Shown here: in pieces, positions 27,558 through 37,223 of the stretch
How the letters are laid out: each line of letters starts with the position of its first letter
Numbering within the stretch: position 1 is the first letter of the stretch
NCBI GenBank assembly: GCA_016280905.1
Contig: JAEEHN010000012.1
Coordinates: 1-44,531, forward strand
Length of the DNA stretch: 44,531 bases
Source of the DNA: Candidatus Saccharimonadota bacterium
Lineage (GTDB): Bacteria > Patescibacteriota > Saccharimonadia > Saccharimonadales > Saccharimonadaceae
Direction of reading: 5' to 3'
Position numbers and translations under genes: made by a program
Notes under the pieces: generated by a model
Database searches by the model: none
What the model was told of the DNA's origin: nothing
The model's input: only the letters and a program-made list of their open reading frames with translations

Positions 27558-28097
27558 ATGAAAAAAGTGATTTTAAAAGTCAAACTCTCTTCTCGTGAAA
27601 AGTTTGAACAAAAACTTTCCGATATCGACCTTGATTTTTCTAGCATCTACTGGCAACATGACCGTATTTACGTGCCACGTGATTACAAAAAGGATTCCAA
27701 TTATCCCCGCCTAATCATGCGTACTGAAATGCGCGCGGTTGATAAGCCCGCCAAGTACACTTTGATTTTGCGTCGTCACATTGAGGACTCAGGTGTTGAC
27801 ATTGTTGAAGAAACTACCATTAAAGATTATGAAAGCACGGTAAATATTATATTACAGCTTGGTTTTAAGCCGTTCGCCGAAGTTTCTCGTCGTCGTCAAG
27901 ATCTCAAAATGGACGAAAACAACATAATCTATCTCGACAAAATCGAAACTCTCCCCGGCTACTATGCTAAAATCGAATCCAACCTCGTTCCCGAAGATTC
28001 TGTCGCCGAAGCTCAACTTGATCTTCGGCGTACTTTCGAAACTCTCGGCGAATCAAGCTTTGTAAACTCTCCCTATGCTGAGATACAAAGCCAATAA
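27558..28097 (+). CDS. CYTH-domain-like protein
   Basis: KVKLSSREKFEQKL...LIMRTE...YTLILRR...E.YYAKIES pattern. Confidence 0.6.
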   Translation: MKKVILKVKLSSREKFEQKLSDIDLDFSSIYWQHDRIYVPRDYKKDSNYPRLIMRTEMRAVDKPAKYTLILRRHIEDSGVDIVEETTIKDYESTVNIILQLGFKPFAEVSRRRQDLKMDENNIIYLDKIETLPGYYAKIESNLVPEDSVAEAQLDLRRTFETLGESSFVNSPYAEIQSQ

Positions 28098-28108
28098 GAA
28101 CTTTAATT

Positions 28109-29119
28109 CTATCCTCGCGGTGGTTCACCATCTGGTTCACCAAGTAACTTCTTGGACTTAATTTCATATCGGCGACCATTCACTGGCGAAACATAATAAT
28201 CCTCGTTTAACAAATTCACAAACATTGTCAAGTCTTTATCATCCATGATAATAATCGAACCATCATCATCGGTCATTAATTCCAGTTGCATTTCATCGGC
28301 GTAATCAAGCAATTTATCTTGTGGCATCTCCTCAGAAATTTCCATAGCCTGCACCTTTTTCAAAATCGGTTTCTTGTCAGCAAGCAATGTATTCAAAGTC
28401 AAGCCCTCTGCAAATGATAACTTATATTTTTCGGTGAGCTCTTTTGCTTTTGCCTCGGCAATCACTTGTGACTTGTAATCATATTGGAACAAATTCTCAA
28501 ATTTAGCCTGATTAAATACGATAATTGTCCCATCTACGATTGCTACTTGGTTATCATCTGGCATTTTGAGTGCAATTTCTGCCGAAAACGGTTCAAAACT
28601 CTCGCCGTTAATTTCCCAAGACGAAGCACCTTTTAGGGCCGACGATGCTGGTAAAACCTTTGCGACATAAAACGTTTTCATTCCGGTATCACCCGGGTAG
28701 GTAAATTTTGCAATGATACCTTTAACCTTCTTAAAATCGTACTCATTTTCCGAAAAATAATCGATATCTTTATACTCGTTTTCAATTAAATGGATCAAAG
28801 TCTCGGCTCGTCCAACTTTTGAAAGGGAAGTACGATAAATTACCTTTTCTTCGCCATCTGCACGCTCGTAGTCGCGCACCTCAAGTCCTTTATCGGCTTC
28901 CTCGATAATATAGTGTATTGCCTCCTGCATAAACATTGACTTCACCGCCCCCGTCAGTTTATCTGAATACTTGATTTTGTATGGCGTATAGTTTTTGTTA
29001 AACAAAAACAGCTCTGCGCTGACATTATTTTTAATTTCATCCACCTCATTTGCCCACAAAAATACATCAAATGGCTCATCTGCCACCACTTTTCCGCCTA
29101 CTTTTTCGGAATCATTCAT
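28109..29119 (-). CDS. Hypothetical protein (337 aa)
   Basis: Long ORF with GAGG SD. Confidence 0.75.
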   Translation of the reverse strand: MNDSEKVGGKVVADEPFDVFLWANEVDEIKNNVSAELFLFNKNYTPYKIKYSDKLTGAVKSMFMQEAIHYIIEEADKGLEVRDYERADGEEKVIYRTSLSKVGRAETLIHLIENEYKDIDYFSENEYDFKKVKGIIAKFTYPGDTGMKTFYVAKVLPASSALKGASSWEINGESFEPFSAEIALKMPDDNQVAIVDGTIIVFNQAKFENLFQYDYKSQVIAEAKAKELTEKYKLSFAEGLTLNTLLADKKPILKKVQAMEISEEMPQDKLLDYADEMQLELMTDDDGSIIIMDDKDLTMFVNLLNEDYYVSPVNGRRYEIKSKKLLGEPDGEPPRG

Positions 29120-29198
29120 ATTTAACCTCAACTTTCTTCACTTTATTATATCACAAGCCAAGTACTAGATAAGTCAAAAACATAGCCACCAAGAGTAA

Positions 29199-29222
29199 AA
29201 GCCGGTCCTATAGGACCGGCTT
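29199..29222 (-). terminator. Perfect 20-bp palindrome, terminator for the upstream minus-strand gene
   Basis: GCCGGTCCTATAGGACCGGC at 29201-29220, followed on the minus strand by TTTT. Confidence 0.7.
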
Positions 29223-29225
29223 CCA

Positions 29226-29471
29226 TCAATGCGCAGAATGAGACAGAGAGTTTATGCCATTTTTTAAGACAGTTACACCATTAGTAATCTCGAATCGTTC
29301 TTCGGCATTCGATAAATTATAAGAGATTTCCATCATCTGATATAGTTTACTGTCAAAATCAGCAAAAATGTCAAAATCTCCAGTCTGTTGGAACTCATCT
29401 AACAGGTAAAGATACTCCCTTCCCAAAACATCCAATTTTCTTCGCATTTTTTTAAAAAGTACGCTCGCCAT
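29226..29471 (-). CDS. Hypothetical protein (81 aa)
   Basis: ORF with GAGGGA upstream. Confidence 0.6.
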   Translation of the reverse strand: MASVLFKKMRRKLDVLGREYLYLLDEFQQTGDFDIFADFDSKLYQMMEISYNLSNAEERFEITNGVTVLKNGINSLSHSAH

Positions 29472-30032
29472 TATCTATTTCCCTCCCTCTAAGCAAGCTT
29501 CATGTCTTTTAATTATATCACACTAATGTAAAAAAGTCAAGAAAAACAGAGAAAGAGCATCGTAACAACAGGGAATGTTCGGTTATTACACCACAAAATC
29601 AATAAATTACAACACAGTTTGTTCGGAAAAATAACAGATAAGTTTTCCACAATGGTGCAAAACCATTCAAATAAAAAGTTAAAAAAAGCTCTTGCATTTT
29701 TCAAAAAAATATACTAAACTGAATTTAGCGAACAATAAACAAAAACGCTACACAAAATCGCACATTAAAAAAGTTTGAGATCGACCATCTAGGAGCTTCG
29801 CACGCATTAAATTTAGCGAGATGCGTCAAAACAATCGTGCGTTCCTTCCTTAACACACCTCCCAATTAAAACTCTAATGGTTAACACAATAAGTCTCTCA
29901 ACGGCTGCGATATAAGATTGGCTTCGCGCTGGTAAATCGTGGTGGATTATATTGTGAACAAACAAAAATCGAACAAAAACAAAACTGTCGAAGTTTCTAG
30001 TTGAACGGTCTCAAACGATGTATAATACAGTT

Positions 30033-30905
30033 ATGGAGAAACTACATATCCCAGTATTACTATCGGAAGTGCTAGCTAACCTACAACCGCATCCCGGAGA
30101 GAAGTATTTAGATTTAACTGCCGGCTACGGAGGTCATGCTAGAGAAATTTTGGATGTAACACGACAATATAAGGATTCCGTACTCGTCGATCGCGACGAA
30201 TTCGCCATTAATTATTTAGAGGACGAATTCCCGTCCGACATTGAGATTAAATACACGGATTTTTATAGTGCGGTGTTTCAGCTTTATGAGCGTGGAAAGA
30301 CTTTCGACCTTATCCTGGCTGATTTTGGAGTTTCTTCTCCGCAACTAGACATGGAAGAACGTGGCTTTTCGTTTAAATATGACAGCCCTCTTGATATGCG
30401 GATGGATCAAAAGCAAACCCTCACGGCTAAAGATATTATTAATAAATACAGTGAACGGGAATTAGCAGAGATTTTTATCAAGTATGGCGAAGAAAAGCCC
30501 GGACACGCTAAACTGTTGGCTAGAGAAATCGTGCATCATCGCCCGATTCATACCACCAAGGAGTTAGCTGAGCTTATCGCAAGAAAATCTCACTATTCTA
30601 AGACTCATCCTGCCACCAGAATTTTCCAGGCGGTTCGTATTGTGGTGAATAGTGAGCTTGAGCAAATCGAAGATACGCTCCCGCTTTTACCTAAATTACT
30701 CAACCCAAACGGTCGTCTCGGTATCATCACTTTCCATAGTTTAGAGGATCGGTTGGTGAAAGATTTTTTCAAAGCGGCTAGTAGCCACGGCGAGGAATCG
30801 GAACTTACCATTCTCACCAAAAAACCAATTGTTGCGGGCGATGTGGAGTTAGCTATCAACCCGCGCGCTAGGAGTGCAAAACTGCGAGTAGCGAAGCGGA
30901 ATTGA
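30033..30905 (+). CDS. rsmH: 16S rRNA m4C1402 methyltransferase
   Basis: HIPVLLSEVL, YLDLTAGYGGHA, ADFGVSSPQLD, RIVVNSEL, ITFHSLEDRLVK. Confidence 0.97.
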   Translation: MEKLHIPVLLSEVLANLQPHPGEKYLDLTAGYGGHAREILDVTRQYKDSVLVDRDEFAINYLEDEFPSDIEIKYTDFYSAVFQLYERGKTFDLILADFGVSSPQLDMEERGFSFKYDSPLDMRMDQKQTLTAKDIINKYSERELAEIFIKYGEEKPGHAKLLAREIVHHRPIHTTKELAELIARKSHYSKTHPATRIFQAVRIVVNSELEQIEDTLPLLPKLLNPNGRLGIITFHSLEDRLVKDFFKAASSHGEESELTILTKKPIVAGDVELAINPRARSAKLRVAKRN

Positions 30906-30938
30906 TAAAACAAAAACAATAAACAAAAAGGAGGCAAT

Positions 30939-31004
30939 ATGCCAAAACAAATATTAGTCGCGAACAAATCTCGCAAACAGACCATTAAGGTCAATTTCCG
31001 CTAA
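30939..31004 (+). CDS. Unannotated 21-aa ORF MPKQILVANKSRKQTIKVNFR
   Basis: AAAGGAGG SD 4 nt upstream of ATG, TAA stop, directly before a multi-hairpin region. Absent from the supplied ORF track because it is short. Confidence 0.5.
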   Translation: MPKQILVANKSRKQTIKVNFR

Positions 31005-31008
31005 ACCG

Positions 31009-31135
31009 GGCGGCTTTAGCCGCCTGATATGGACCAGAGTGTGGTCCGCCAAAAAACCAATAGAGTTCACAGAGAGTGTGAATGTATGACCTACCGGGGT
31101 AACTGCTTTAGTTTACTTATAGCTCTGGCTAAAGC
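31009..31135 (+). promoter_or_regulatory. Multi-hairpin structured RNA region between rsmH and the ftsL-like gene
   Basis: GGCGGC/GCCGCC (31009-31024), GGACCA/TGGTCC (31031-31047), TTCACA/TGTGAA (31066-31082), GCTTTAG/CTAAAGC (31105-31135). Confidence 0.6.
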
Positions 31136-31199
31136 GGGCTTCGGACTAAGACAAAAAGAAAACTCAACAAAAACAAACATCAAGCGAGGAAAATAAAAC

Positions 31200-31553
31200 A
31201 TGATTAACCAAACCACTTACGTTACACGACGCGCCAGTTTCGGAGAAAACAGTTTTGCCCGTAATCGTAACACTGTTCGTCATACCAAAAGGAGCCTTGG
31301 CTCTATCTCTCAGATTGTTATCGTTAGCATGTTGACTTTAGTTTTTGGTTTAATTTATGTTGCTGAAGGCACTAAAGCCACTGGTTTTGATTATGAACTT
31401 TCCTCTGTTGAAACTGAAATCACCGAAATGAATGCACGAAAAGATGACCTCGCTGTCGAGAAGGCTCGTCTTACTTCCGTAGCTGCTGCCAAGAATAGTA
31501 CTGTCGCCGCTGCCATGGAAAATGCGACCGTTACTGGCTATGTCACAGAATAA
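31200..31553 (+). CDS. FtsL-like bitopic division protein
   Basis: Single TM followed by a coiled coil, located between rsmH and the PBP gene. Confidence 0.65.
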   Translation: MINQTTYVTRRASFGENSFARNRNTVRHTKRSLGSISQIVIVSMLTLVFGLIYVAEGTKATGFDYELSSVETEITEMNARKDDLAVEKARLTSVAAAKNSTVAAAMENATVTGYVTE

Positions 31554-33270
31554 AACTGAATTTCAACGTTTTAAAATTTTAAAAGGAATCATTTTTGCCG
31601 CACTAGCGATTATTCTGGTACGGCTATTTTTTATTCAAATTATTGAACATGATGATTGGGTAGCGAAAGCCGAAAAACAGCACACTCTACTCAAAACCAT
31701 TACCGCAAGACGGGGCGAAATTTACATGATGAATCAAGGTGAGCCAGTTGTCGTAGTCTTAAATCAAACCACTTATCAAATCGTGATTGACCCCACTATT
31801 ACCAAAAAAGAAGACATCGAAAAAGCCTTAAATACTTACGCTAAAGATTATGCTACCGCAAATCTCGATGAAATTTACAGTCAGGAAGGTTTAAGATATG
31901 CCATCGTCGCCAAAAATATCCCACATGATATTGCCGAAGCAATCGCCAAATCGGACATTCCGGCCATTTGGCTCAAAAAAACCAACCAACGCGTTTATCC
32001 CGAAGGGGAATTGGCCGCAAATGTCCTTGGCTTTGTCAATGCTGACGGCGTTGGTCAGTATGGCATAGAAGGCGCGCTTAATGATGTTTTGTCTGGCAAA
32101 GATGGGCTTTTAAAAACCACTGCCGACATCAATAAAGTTGCACTCTCTATCGGTAACGACAATATAAAAATTCCCGCCGAAGATGGCAAAAACGTAATAT
32201 TATCAATTGACCGCGGTTTTGAACAAGGCGTCGAAGAAATCGCCAGCGCGGCTCTGGCAAATAGTGCCGCTACTAATGTTGCCATTCTTGCAATGGATCC
32301 AAACAATGGCGAGATTATGGCTATGGCAAATCTTCCTAGTTATAATCCTGGGGATTATGGTAAAGTCAAAGATGCCTCTGCTTACATTAATTACACCACT
32401 GAAGTACCTTATGAACCGGCTTCGGTCTGTAAAAGTTTTGCTTTTTCTGCCGCCATCAACGAGGGCAAAATGAATGCTGATACTATCTACACTAACCGTG
32501 GCTACGAAATTATTGATGGCCAAACTATCAATAATGCCGAAAAGCGTGCTTCTTTAAATGGCACCATTAATATGCGCACTGCTCTTTACTGGTCGCTTAA
32601 TACTGGTTCCATTCACGCCCTTAAACTACTCGGTGATAACACTATAGAAATCACTTCTGCGGCGCGCGAAAAGCTCTACGACTATTATTATAATAAATTC
32701 CGTCTTGGTCGGGCGACCGGCATTGAACTTTACGAATCACCAGGGTTAGTCTGGGAACCGCATGCTGAAATTTATGGCCTTAATGCAGCTTATGCTAACA
32801 TGACTTTTGGCCAAAATCTTAGTCTCACTATGGTACAAGTCGCCTCTGCTTTTTCAGCCGTCGTCAATGGTGGCACCTATTATACTCCAACGATAGTAAA
32901 GAGCCCATCTCTAACAACAGAACTCACCCAAGAAAAAATTTTATCAGATGATACCAGTGCCGCTATGCGCGATCTTCTCATCAACAACCGTAGTAACAAA
33001 GTTCTTCGCGGCATCGATAAATCTGGCTACGCCATTGGCGGCAAGACTGGTACCGCTCAAACCATCAAAGATGGTGCCTATACTATGGACGAATATATCG
33101 GTTCATATGTGGGCTTCGTTGGTGCTAAAGGGGAGTTGCCAAAAATTGTAATAATGGTTAAAATGTGGGGAGAGGGTGAGCATATTGAAGGGAACAAAGA
33201 CCCAATGTCTCTCTTTGACTCACTTTCAAATTACGCAATCGACTATTTTAAAATCAAACCAGGAGTATGA
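31540..33270 (+). CDS. ftsI: Class B penicillin-binding protein / FtsI-like transpeptidase
   Basis: RGEIYMMN, YEPASVCKSF (SxxK), SLNTGS (SxN), GGKTGTAQ (KTG). Confidence 0.93.
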   Translation: MSQNKTEFQRFKILKGIIFAALAIILVRLFFIQIIEHDDWVAKAEKQHTLLKTITARRGEIYMMNQGEPVVVVLNQTTYQIVIDPTITKKEDIEKALNTYAKDYATANLDEIYSQEGLRYAIVAKNIPHDIAEAIAKSDIPAIWLKKTNQRVYPEGELAANVLGFVNADGVGQYGIEGALNDVLSGKDGLLKTTADINKVALSIGNDNIKIPAEDGKNVILSIDRGFEQGVEEIASAALANSAATNVAILAMDPNNGEIMAMANLPSYNPGDYGKVKDASAYINYTTEVPYEPASVCKSFAFSAAINEGKMNADTIYTNRGYEIIDGQTINNAEKRASLNGTINMRTALYWSLNTGSIHALKLLGDNTIEITSAAREKLYDYYYNKFRLGRATGIELYESPGLVWEPHAEIYGLNAAYANMTFGQNLSLTMVQVASAFSAVVNGGTYYTPTIVKSPSLTTELTQEKILSDDTSAAMRDLLINNRSNKVLRGIDKSGYAIGGKTGTAQTIKDGAYTMDEYIGSYVGFVGAKGELPKIVIMVKMWGEGEHIEGNKDPMSLFDSLSNYAIDYFKIKPGV

Positions 33271-33275
33271 AATAA

Positions 33276-34298
33276 ATGAATATTAATGATGAAATGTTTT
33301 ATGGACTTCTGCTAGCTTTAGCCGGGTTCCTTTTTTCGATGATTCTAACACCTTTTTACACTCACTTTGCTTACAAATATAAGTTTTGGAAAAAACAGAA
33401 AAAAACCACTATAGACGGCGAATCTCTCCCTATTATGACCAAGCTCCATGCTCACAAATTTAAACATGTTTTTCCGACTATGGCTGGGCTTGTCGGCGTA
33501 GTTGCTGTTACTGTTGTCACCTGGATTTTTAATCTCGATCGTGGCCAAACCTGGTTACCTCTGGTTGGTTTTCTTGGCGGCGCTCTGGTCGGTGTGATTG
33601 ATGACATTATTAATATTTTTGGCTCTGGTCGTGGTGCGGCCGGGCTCCGTGGCCCAGTCAAATTTTTTCTCATCACCGTAGTTGGTGTGGCATTAGGTTG
33701 GTTTTTTGCCGTTAAACTTGGCTGGACTAGTATTTTAATCCCATTTTTTGGCAATTTCGAAATCGGAGTTGTAGGTATGATTTTAATTTTTGCTTTCGCT
33801 CTGGTTGCTACCTCAAATGCTGTCAATATTACTGATGGTCTTGATGGTCTTTCTGGTGGCCTCGCCATGATGGCTTACGGAGCTTTCGGTGTTATTGCCT
33901 TATTTCAGAATAACATGCTTCTTTTTGGCTTCTGTATGACCGTTATCGGCTGGTTACTTAGCTATATTTGGTTTAATGTCCCACCCGCTCGTTTCATGAT
34001 GGGGGATACTGGCTCTTTCGCTCTTGGGGCTGGTCTTGGTGTAGTTGCTATGATGACTAACTCCTTTCTTTTACTCCCAATCATTTGTCTACCAGCAGTT
34101 ATTGAAACCTGCTCCAGCCTTCTTCAGCTCATTTCTAAAAAATTTTTCCACAAAAAAATCTTCATTTCCGCCCCGCTTCACCATCACTTAGAAGCTAAAG
34201 GTTGGGGTGAAGCTAAAATCGTCATGCGTTTTTGGATTATTGCTGGTGTTTGTGCCATCATTGGCGTCTTTATTGCCGCCACCGGAGGAGCAATTTGA
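33276..34298 (+). CDS. mraY: Phospho-N-acetylmuramoyl-pentapeptide transferase
   Basis: ATSNAVNITDGLDGLSGG, MGDTGSFALG, HHHLEAKGW. Confidence 0.96.
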   Translation: MNINDEMFYGLLLALAGFLFSMILTPFYTHFAYKYKFWKKQKKTTIDGESLPIMTKLHAHKFKHVFPTMAGLVGVVAVTVVTWIFNLDRGQTWLPLVGFLGGALVGVIDDIINIFGSGRGAAGLRGPVKFFLITVVGVALGWFFAVKLGWTSILIPFFGNFEIGVVGMILIFAFALVATSNAVNITDGLDGLSGGLAMMAYGAFGVIALFQNNMLLFGFCMTVIGWLLSYIWFNVPPARFMMGDTGSFALGAGLGVVAMMTNSFLLLPIICLPAVIETCSSLLQLISKKFFHKKIFISAPLHHHLEAKGWGEAKIVMRFWIIAGVCAIIGVFIAATGGAI

Positions 34299-35527
34299 AA
34301 AATCGTAAACACAAATCAGACCTAGTAATTCTATTTGCCACGCTTGGCTTGATGGCGCTCGGCCTCATCGTAATTTACGCTATTGGCCCTATGCGCGCTA
34401 ATGTCTTAAATTCTACCTACGGTACTGATTACGATTCGAACTACTTTTTTCTGAACCAACTTCGCTCCGTCGGTCTCTCCCTTATTGCTTTTTTTGCTGC
34501 CTTTAAATGGATATCGTATCGATATGTCAAAAAATTTGCCAAACCCATTATGATTATTGCTCTTGCCATTTCGGCTTTGCTTTGGGTGCTTGCTATCAGC
34601 GGTTCAAGTCTTGCCAAATGCGAACTTGGTGAATGTCGATGGTTTAATCTCGGTCCCGTCAGTTTTCAGCCCGCCGAAATTCTCAAATTCGCCCTGGTTG
34701 TTTATCTCGCTGATTTTCTTACTCGGAAAAAAGAAGAGGGGAGCATCGGTAAATGGAAAGAATTTTGGTTACCGCTCTTAATTGTTTGCGGACTATCTCT
34801 CTTTCTTGTTGTTATTGCTCAAGGCGACCTGGGGACTGGCGTTGCTCTTATTGCTATTATTTTTAGCACCCTCCTTGTCGTCGGCGTTCCGACCAAACAA
34901 TACCTTATTATGCTGGCATTAGTTTTGGCCGTTGCCATAGGGGCCGTGGCTACTTCATCGCATCGTATGCAACGCGTAGATGCTTGGCTCACTACCTTAT
35001 CTGGTGGTGAGAGCACTAACTCTACTTATCACATTGATAACGCCATGCTCGCCATCGGCGTTGGTGGATTTTTTGGCGTTGGTGTCGGCAATTCCGTTCA
35101 GGCCACTGGTTATCTCCCAGAATCCATCAATGATTCTGTCTTCGCTATCATGGGCGAGACTTTTGGTTTTATCGGACTGCTTCTTATTATTTTAGTTTTT
35201 GGCGCTTTGCTTACTCGTACACTTAAAGTCGCCGAAAGAACCTCCGAAGCTAACGAACGTCTTTTTGTGACCGGGGTTTTTGCCTGGACTCTTGCTCAGG
35301 TTGTAGTCAACATTATGGCTATGACCAGTCTCGTACCAGTCACGGGTATTACTTTACCACTTCTTTCTTACGGTGGAACCAGTATGATCTTTATTGCTTT
35401 TGCTTTAGGTCTCGTTTTGCAAATTTCGTGCTATACTAGTAGAGAGGTAAATATCAAAAATGAAAATATTAGTAGTCGGCGGGGGATCCGGGGGGCACAT
35501 TACTCCAGCCGTCGCCGTCGTTCGTGA
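34295..35527 (+). CDS. ftsW: Cell division protein FtsW (SEDS family)
   Basis: QPAEILKFALVVYLADFL, QGDLGTG, PVTGITLPLLSYGGTSM. TTG start overlaps the mraY stop. Confidence 0.92.
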   Translation: MKNRKHKSDLVILFATLGLMALGLIVIYAIGPMRANVLNSTYGTDYDSNYFFLNQLRSVGLSLIAFFAAFKWISYRYVKKFAKPIMIIALAISALLWVLAISGSSLAKCELGECRWFNLGPVSFQPAEILKFALVVYLADFLTRKKEEGSIGKWKEFWLPLLIVCGLSLFLVVIAQGDLGTGVALIAIIFSTLLVVGVPTKQYLIMLALVLAVAIGAVATSSHRMQRVDAWLTTLSGGESTNSTYHIDNAMLAIGVGGFFGVGVGNSVQATGYLPESINDSVFAIMGETFGFIGLLLIILVFGALLTRTLKVAERTSEANERLFVTGVFAWTLAQVVVNIMAMTSLVPVTGITLPLLSYGGTSMIFIAFALGLVLQISCYTSREVNIKNENISSRRGIRGAHYSSRRRRS

Positions 35528-36656
35528 AATTCTCAGACTAAAACCCCGCACTAAGCTAGAGTTTTGGACTGACTTTAAATATTACAAAAACGTCACCAAA
35601 CTCACTACCGAGCTTGGTGTTGTTTCGCACATTCGCGTTCGTCGTCTGCCAGCTGGTAAATTTCACCGTTACGCCAACTGGACCTTCAAGGATTATTTTG
35701 TCAATTTTGACACCACTTTAAAGGATTTGATCTTTGGCAATATTTTTGGTTTTTTTAACTTTCTTGCCGGTATTATTACCAGTTTTGTTCGTTTGCTTCC
35801 CAAGAAATCTCGTCCAGATATTATTTTTCTTAAGGGTGGATATGTTTGTTTACCGATTGGTTTAATGGCACGACTTTTTAAAATCCCCTATGTCATTCAT
35901 GAATCGGATGCTGTTGCTGGCCTCGCTAATCGCATTCTAATGAAAAAAGCTAAAAAAGTTGCTTTCGGTATGCCACTTTCCGAAGAAATTTTAGCAAAAC
36001 ATTCTAATTATGTCTGGACTGGCATCCCAGTTGGTTCCGAGTTCAAGGCGGTCATTCCGACCAAACAACTGTCTCTTAAAAAAGCTTTTTCTTTTAATCC
36101 CGAAAAACCCCTTGTCGTAATTACTGGTGGCTCGCAGGGTTCCAAAAATCTTAACGAAACCATCCGTACTATTCTACCAAAACTTCTCGAATTTACTTCG
36201 GTCGGTCTTGTCGCTGGTCGCAAACATTATGAAGATATGGTTGATCTCAAACAATACGAAAATTGGGACAAGGCTTCGCTCGATTCTAACTTTCGCATGT
36301 GGGAGTTCAATACCACCATGGATGAACTTATGGGGGCCGCAGATGTGGTTGTTTCACGTGCTGGCGCTACCACGATTGCCGAAATGGCCGCTCTCAAAAA
36401 AGCCACTATTTTAGTGCCTTTTGAGCGTCTTCCTGGCGGCCATCAGGTCAAAAATGCCGAACGCCTCGAAGTTGCTAAAGCTGCCGTTGTTATTAAAGAT
36501 TCCGAAATGGTAGCAAACCCTGATAGGCTCCTTGAGGCCATCCGTCACCTTGTTAAAAGTCCACGTGAGCGTGCTGATATGGCCGATCGTTTACATGATG
36601 AGGCTCGTGCTGACGCCGCTCGTCGCCTCGCTGAGATTATTCTAGGGGAGAGCTAA
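35460..36656 (+). CDS. murG: UDP-GlcNAc transferase MurG
   Basis: VVGGGSGGHITPA, HESDAVAGLANR, VSRAGATTIAEM, PFERLPGGHQ. Confidence 0.94.
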   Translation: MKILVVGGGSGGHITPAVAVVREILRLKPRTKLEFWTDFKYYKNVTKLTTELGVVSHIRVRRLPAGKFHRYANWTFKDYFVNFDTTLKDLIFGNIFGFFNFLAGIITSFVRLLPKKSRPDIIFLKGGYVCLPIGLMARLFKIPYVIHESDAVAGLANRILMKKAKKVAFGMPLSEEILAKHSNYVWTGIPVGSEFKAVIPTKQLSLKKAFSFNPEKPLVVITGGSQGSKNLNETIRTILPKLLEFTSVGLVAGRKHYEDMVDLKQYENWDKASLDSNFRMWEFNTTMDELMGAADVVVSRAGATTIAEMAALKKATILVPFERLPGGHQVKNAERLEVAKAAVVIKDSEMVANPDRLLEAIRHLVKSPRERADMADRLHDEARADAARRLAEIILGES

Positions 36657-36659
36657 ACG

Positions 36660-37223
36660 ATGAGACGTTCTTCTAGGGTTCGTGTCGGTCGCACCATTGC
36701 CGAGAAACGCGAACGCCTTGAAACAGCTAATGAACGTGCCGCCGCCCGTAAAAAGGATAAACTCAAAAAAGCTTTACGCGTTACTGTGACTTTGATCGGC
36801 TTTATTGCTATTATCGTAGTTCTAATTGGGCTATATTTTAGCTTCCGCAATGCCGAAATTCAGCTCGAAGAACTCAATAACTCCACTTTTACCCCCAATC
36901 CTACTATCGAGATTATCGACGAAGAATCTACTGCCACTGGTGGCCACCTCACTACTCGTATGCTTGAATTCATTGATCGAGTGTCAACCAGTCTTCGCGA
37001 ACTTGGCTTCACTCCTACTAAAGCCGTTATCCCCACTGGCTCTGTTCGTGAAGTCGATTTTTATCTAGATGGTTACGTCGGCTTCATCAAAACCACTATT
37101 GATCGCGGCGCTGGTGTTACCGCTGAAGACGCCGAGCGGATGCTTCGTTATTTAACAGAGAACGGTATCTTGGAATATACTTATATTGATGTCCGCATTG
37201 ACGGCAAAGCCTTCTGGAAATAG
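36660..37223 (+). CDS. FtsQ/DivIB-like membrane protein
   Basis: Basic N-terminus, single TM, POTRA-like position, end of the cluster. Confidence 0.5.
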   Translation: MRRSSRVRVGRTIAEKRERLETANERAAARKKDKLKKALRVTVTLIGFIAIIVVLIGLYFSFRNAEIQLEELNNSTFTPNPTIEIIDEESTATGGHLTTRMLEFIDRVSTSLRELGFTPTKAVIPTGSVREVDFYLDGYVGFIKTTIDRGAGVTAEDAERMLRYLTENGILEYTYIDVRIDGKAFWK

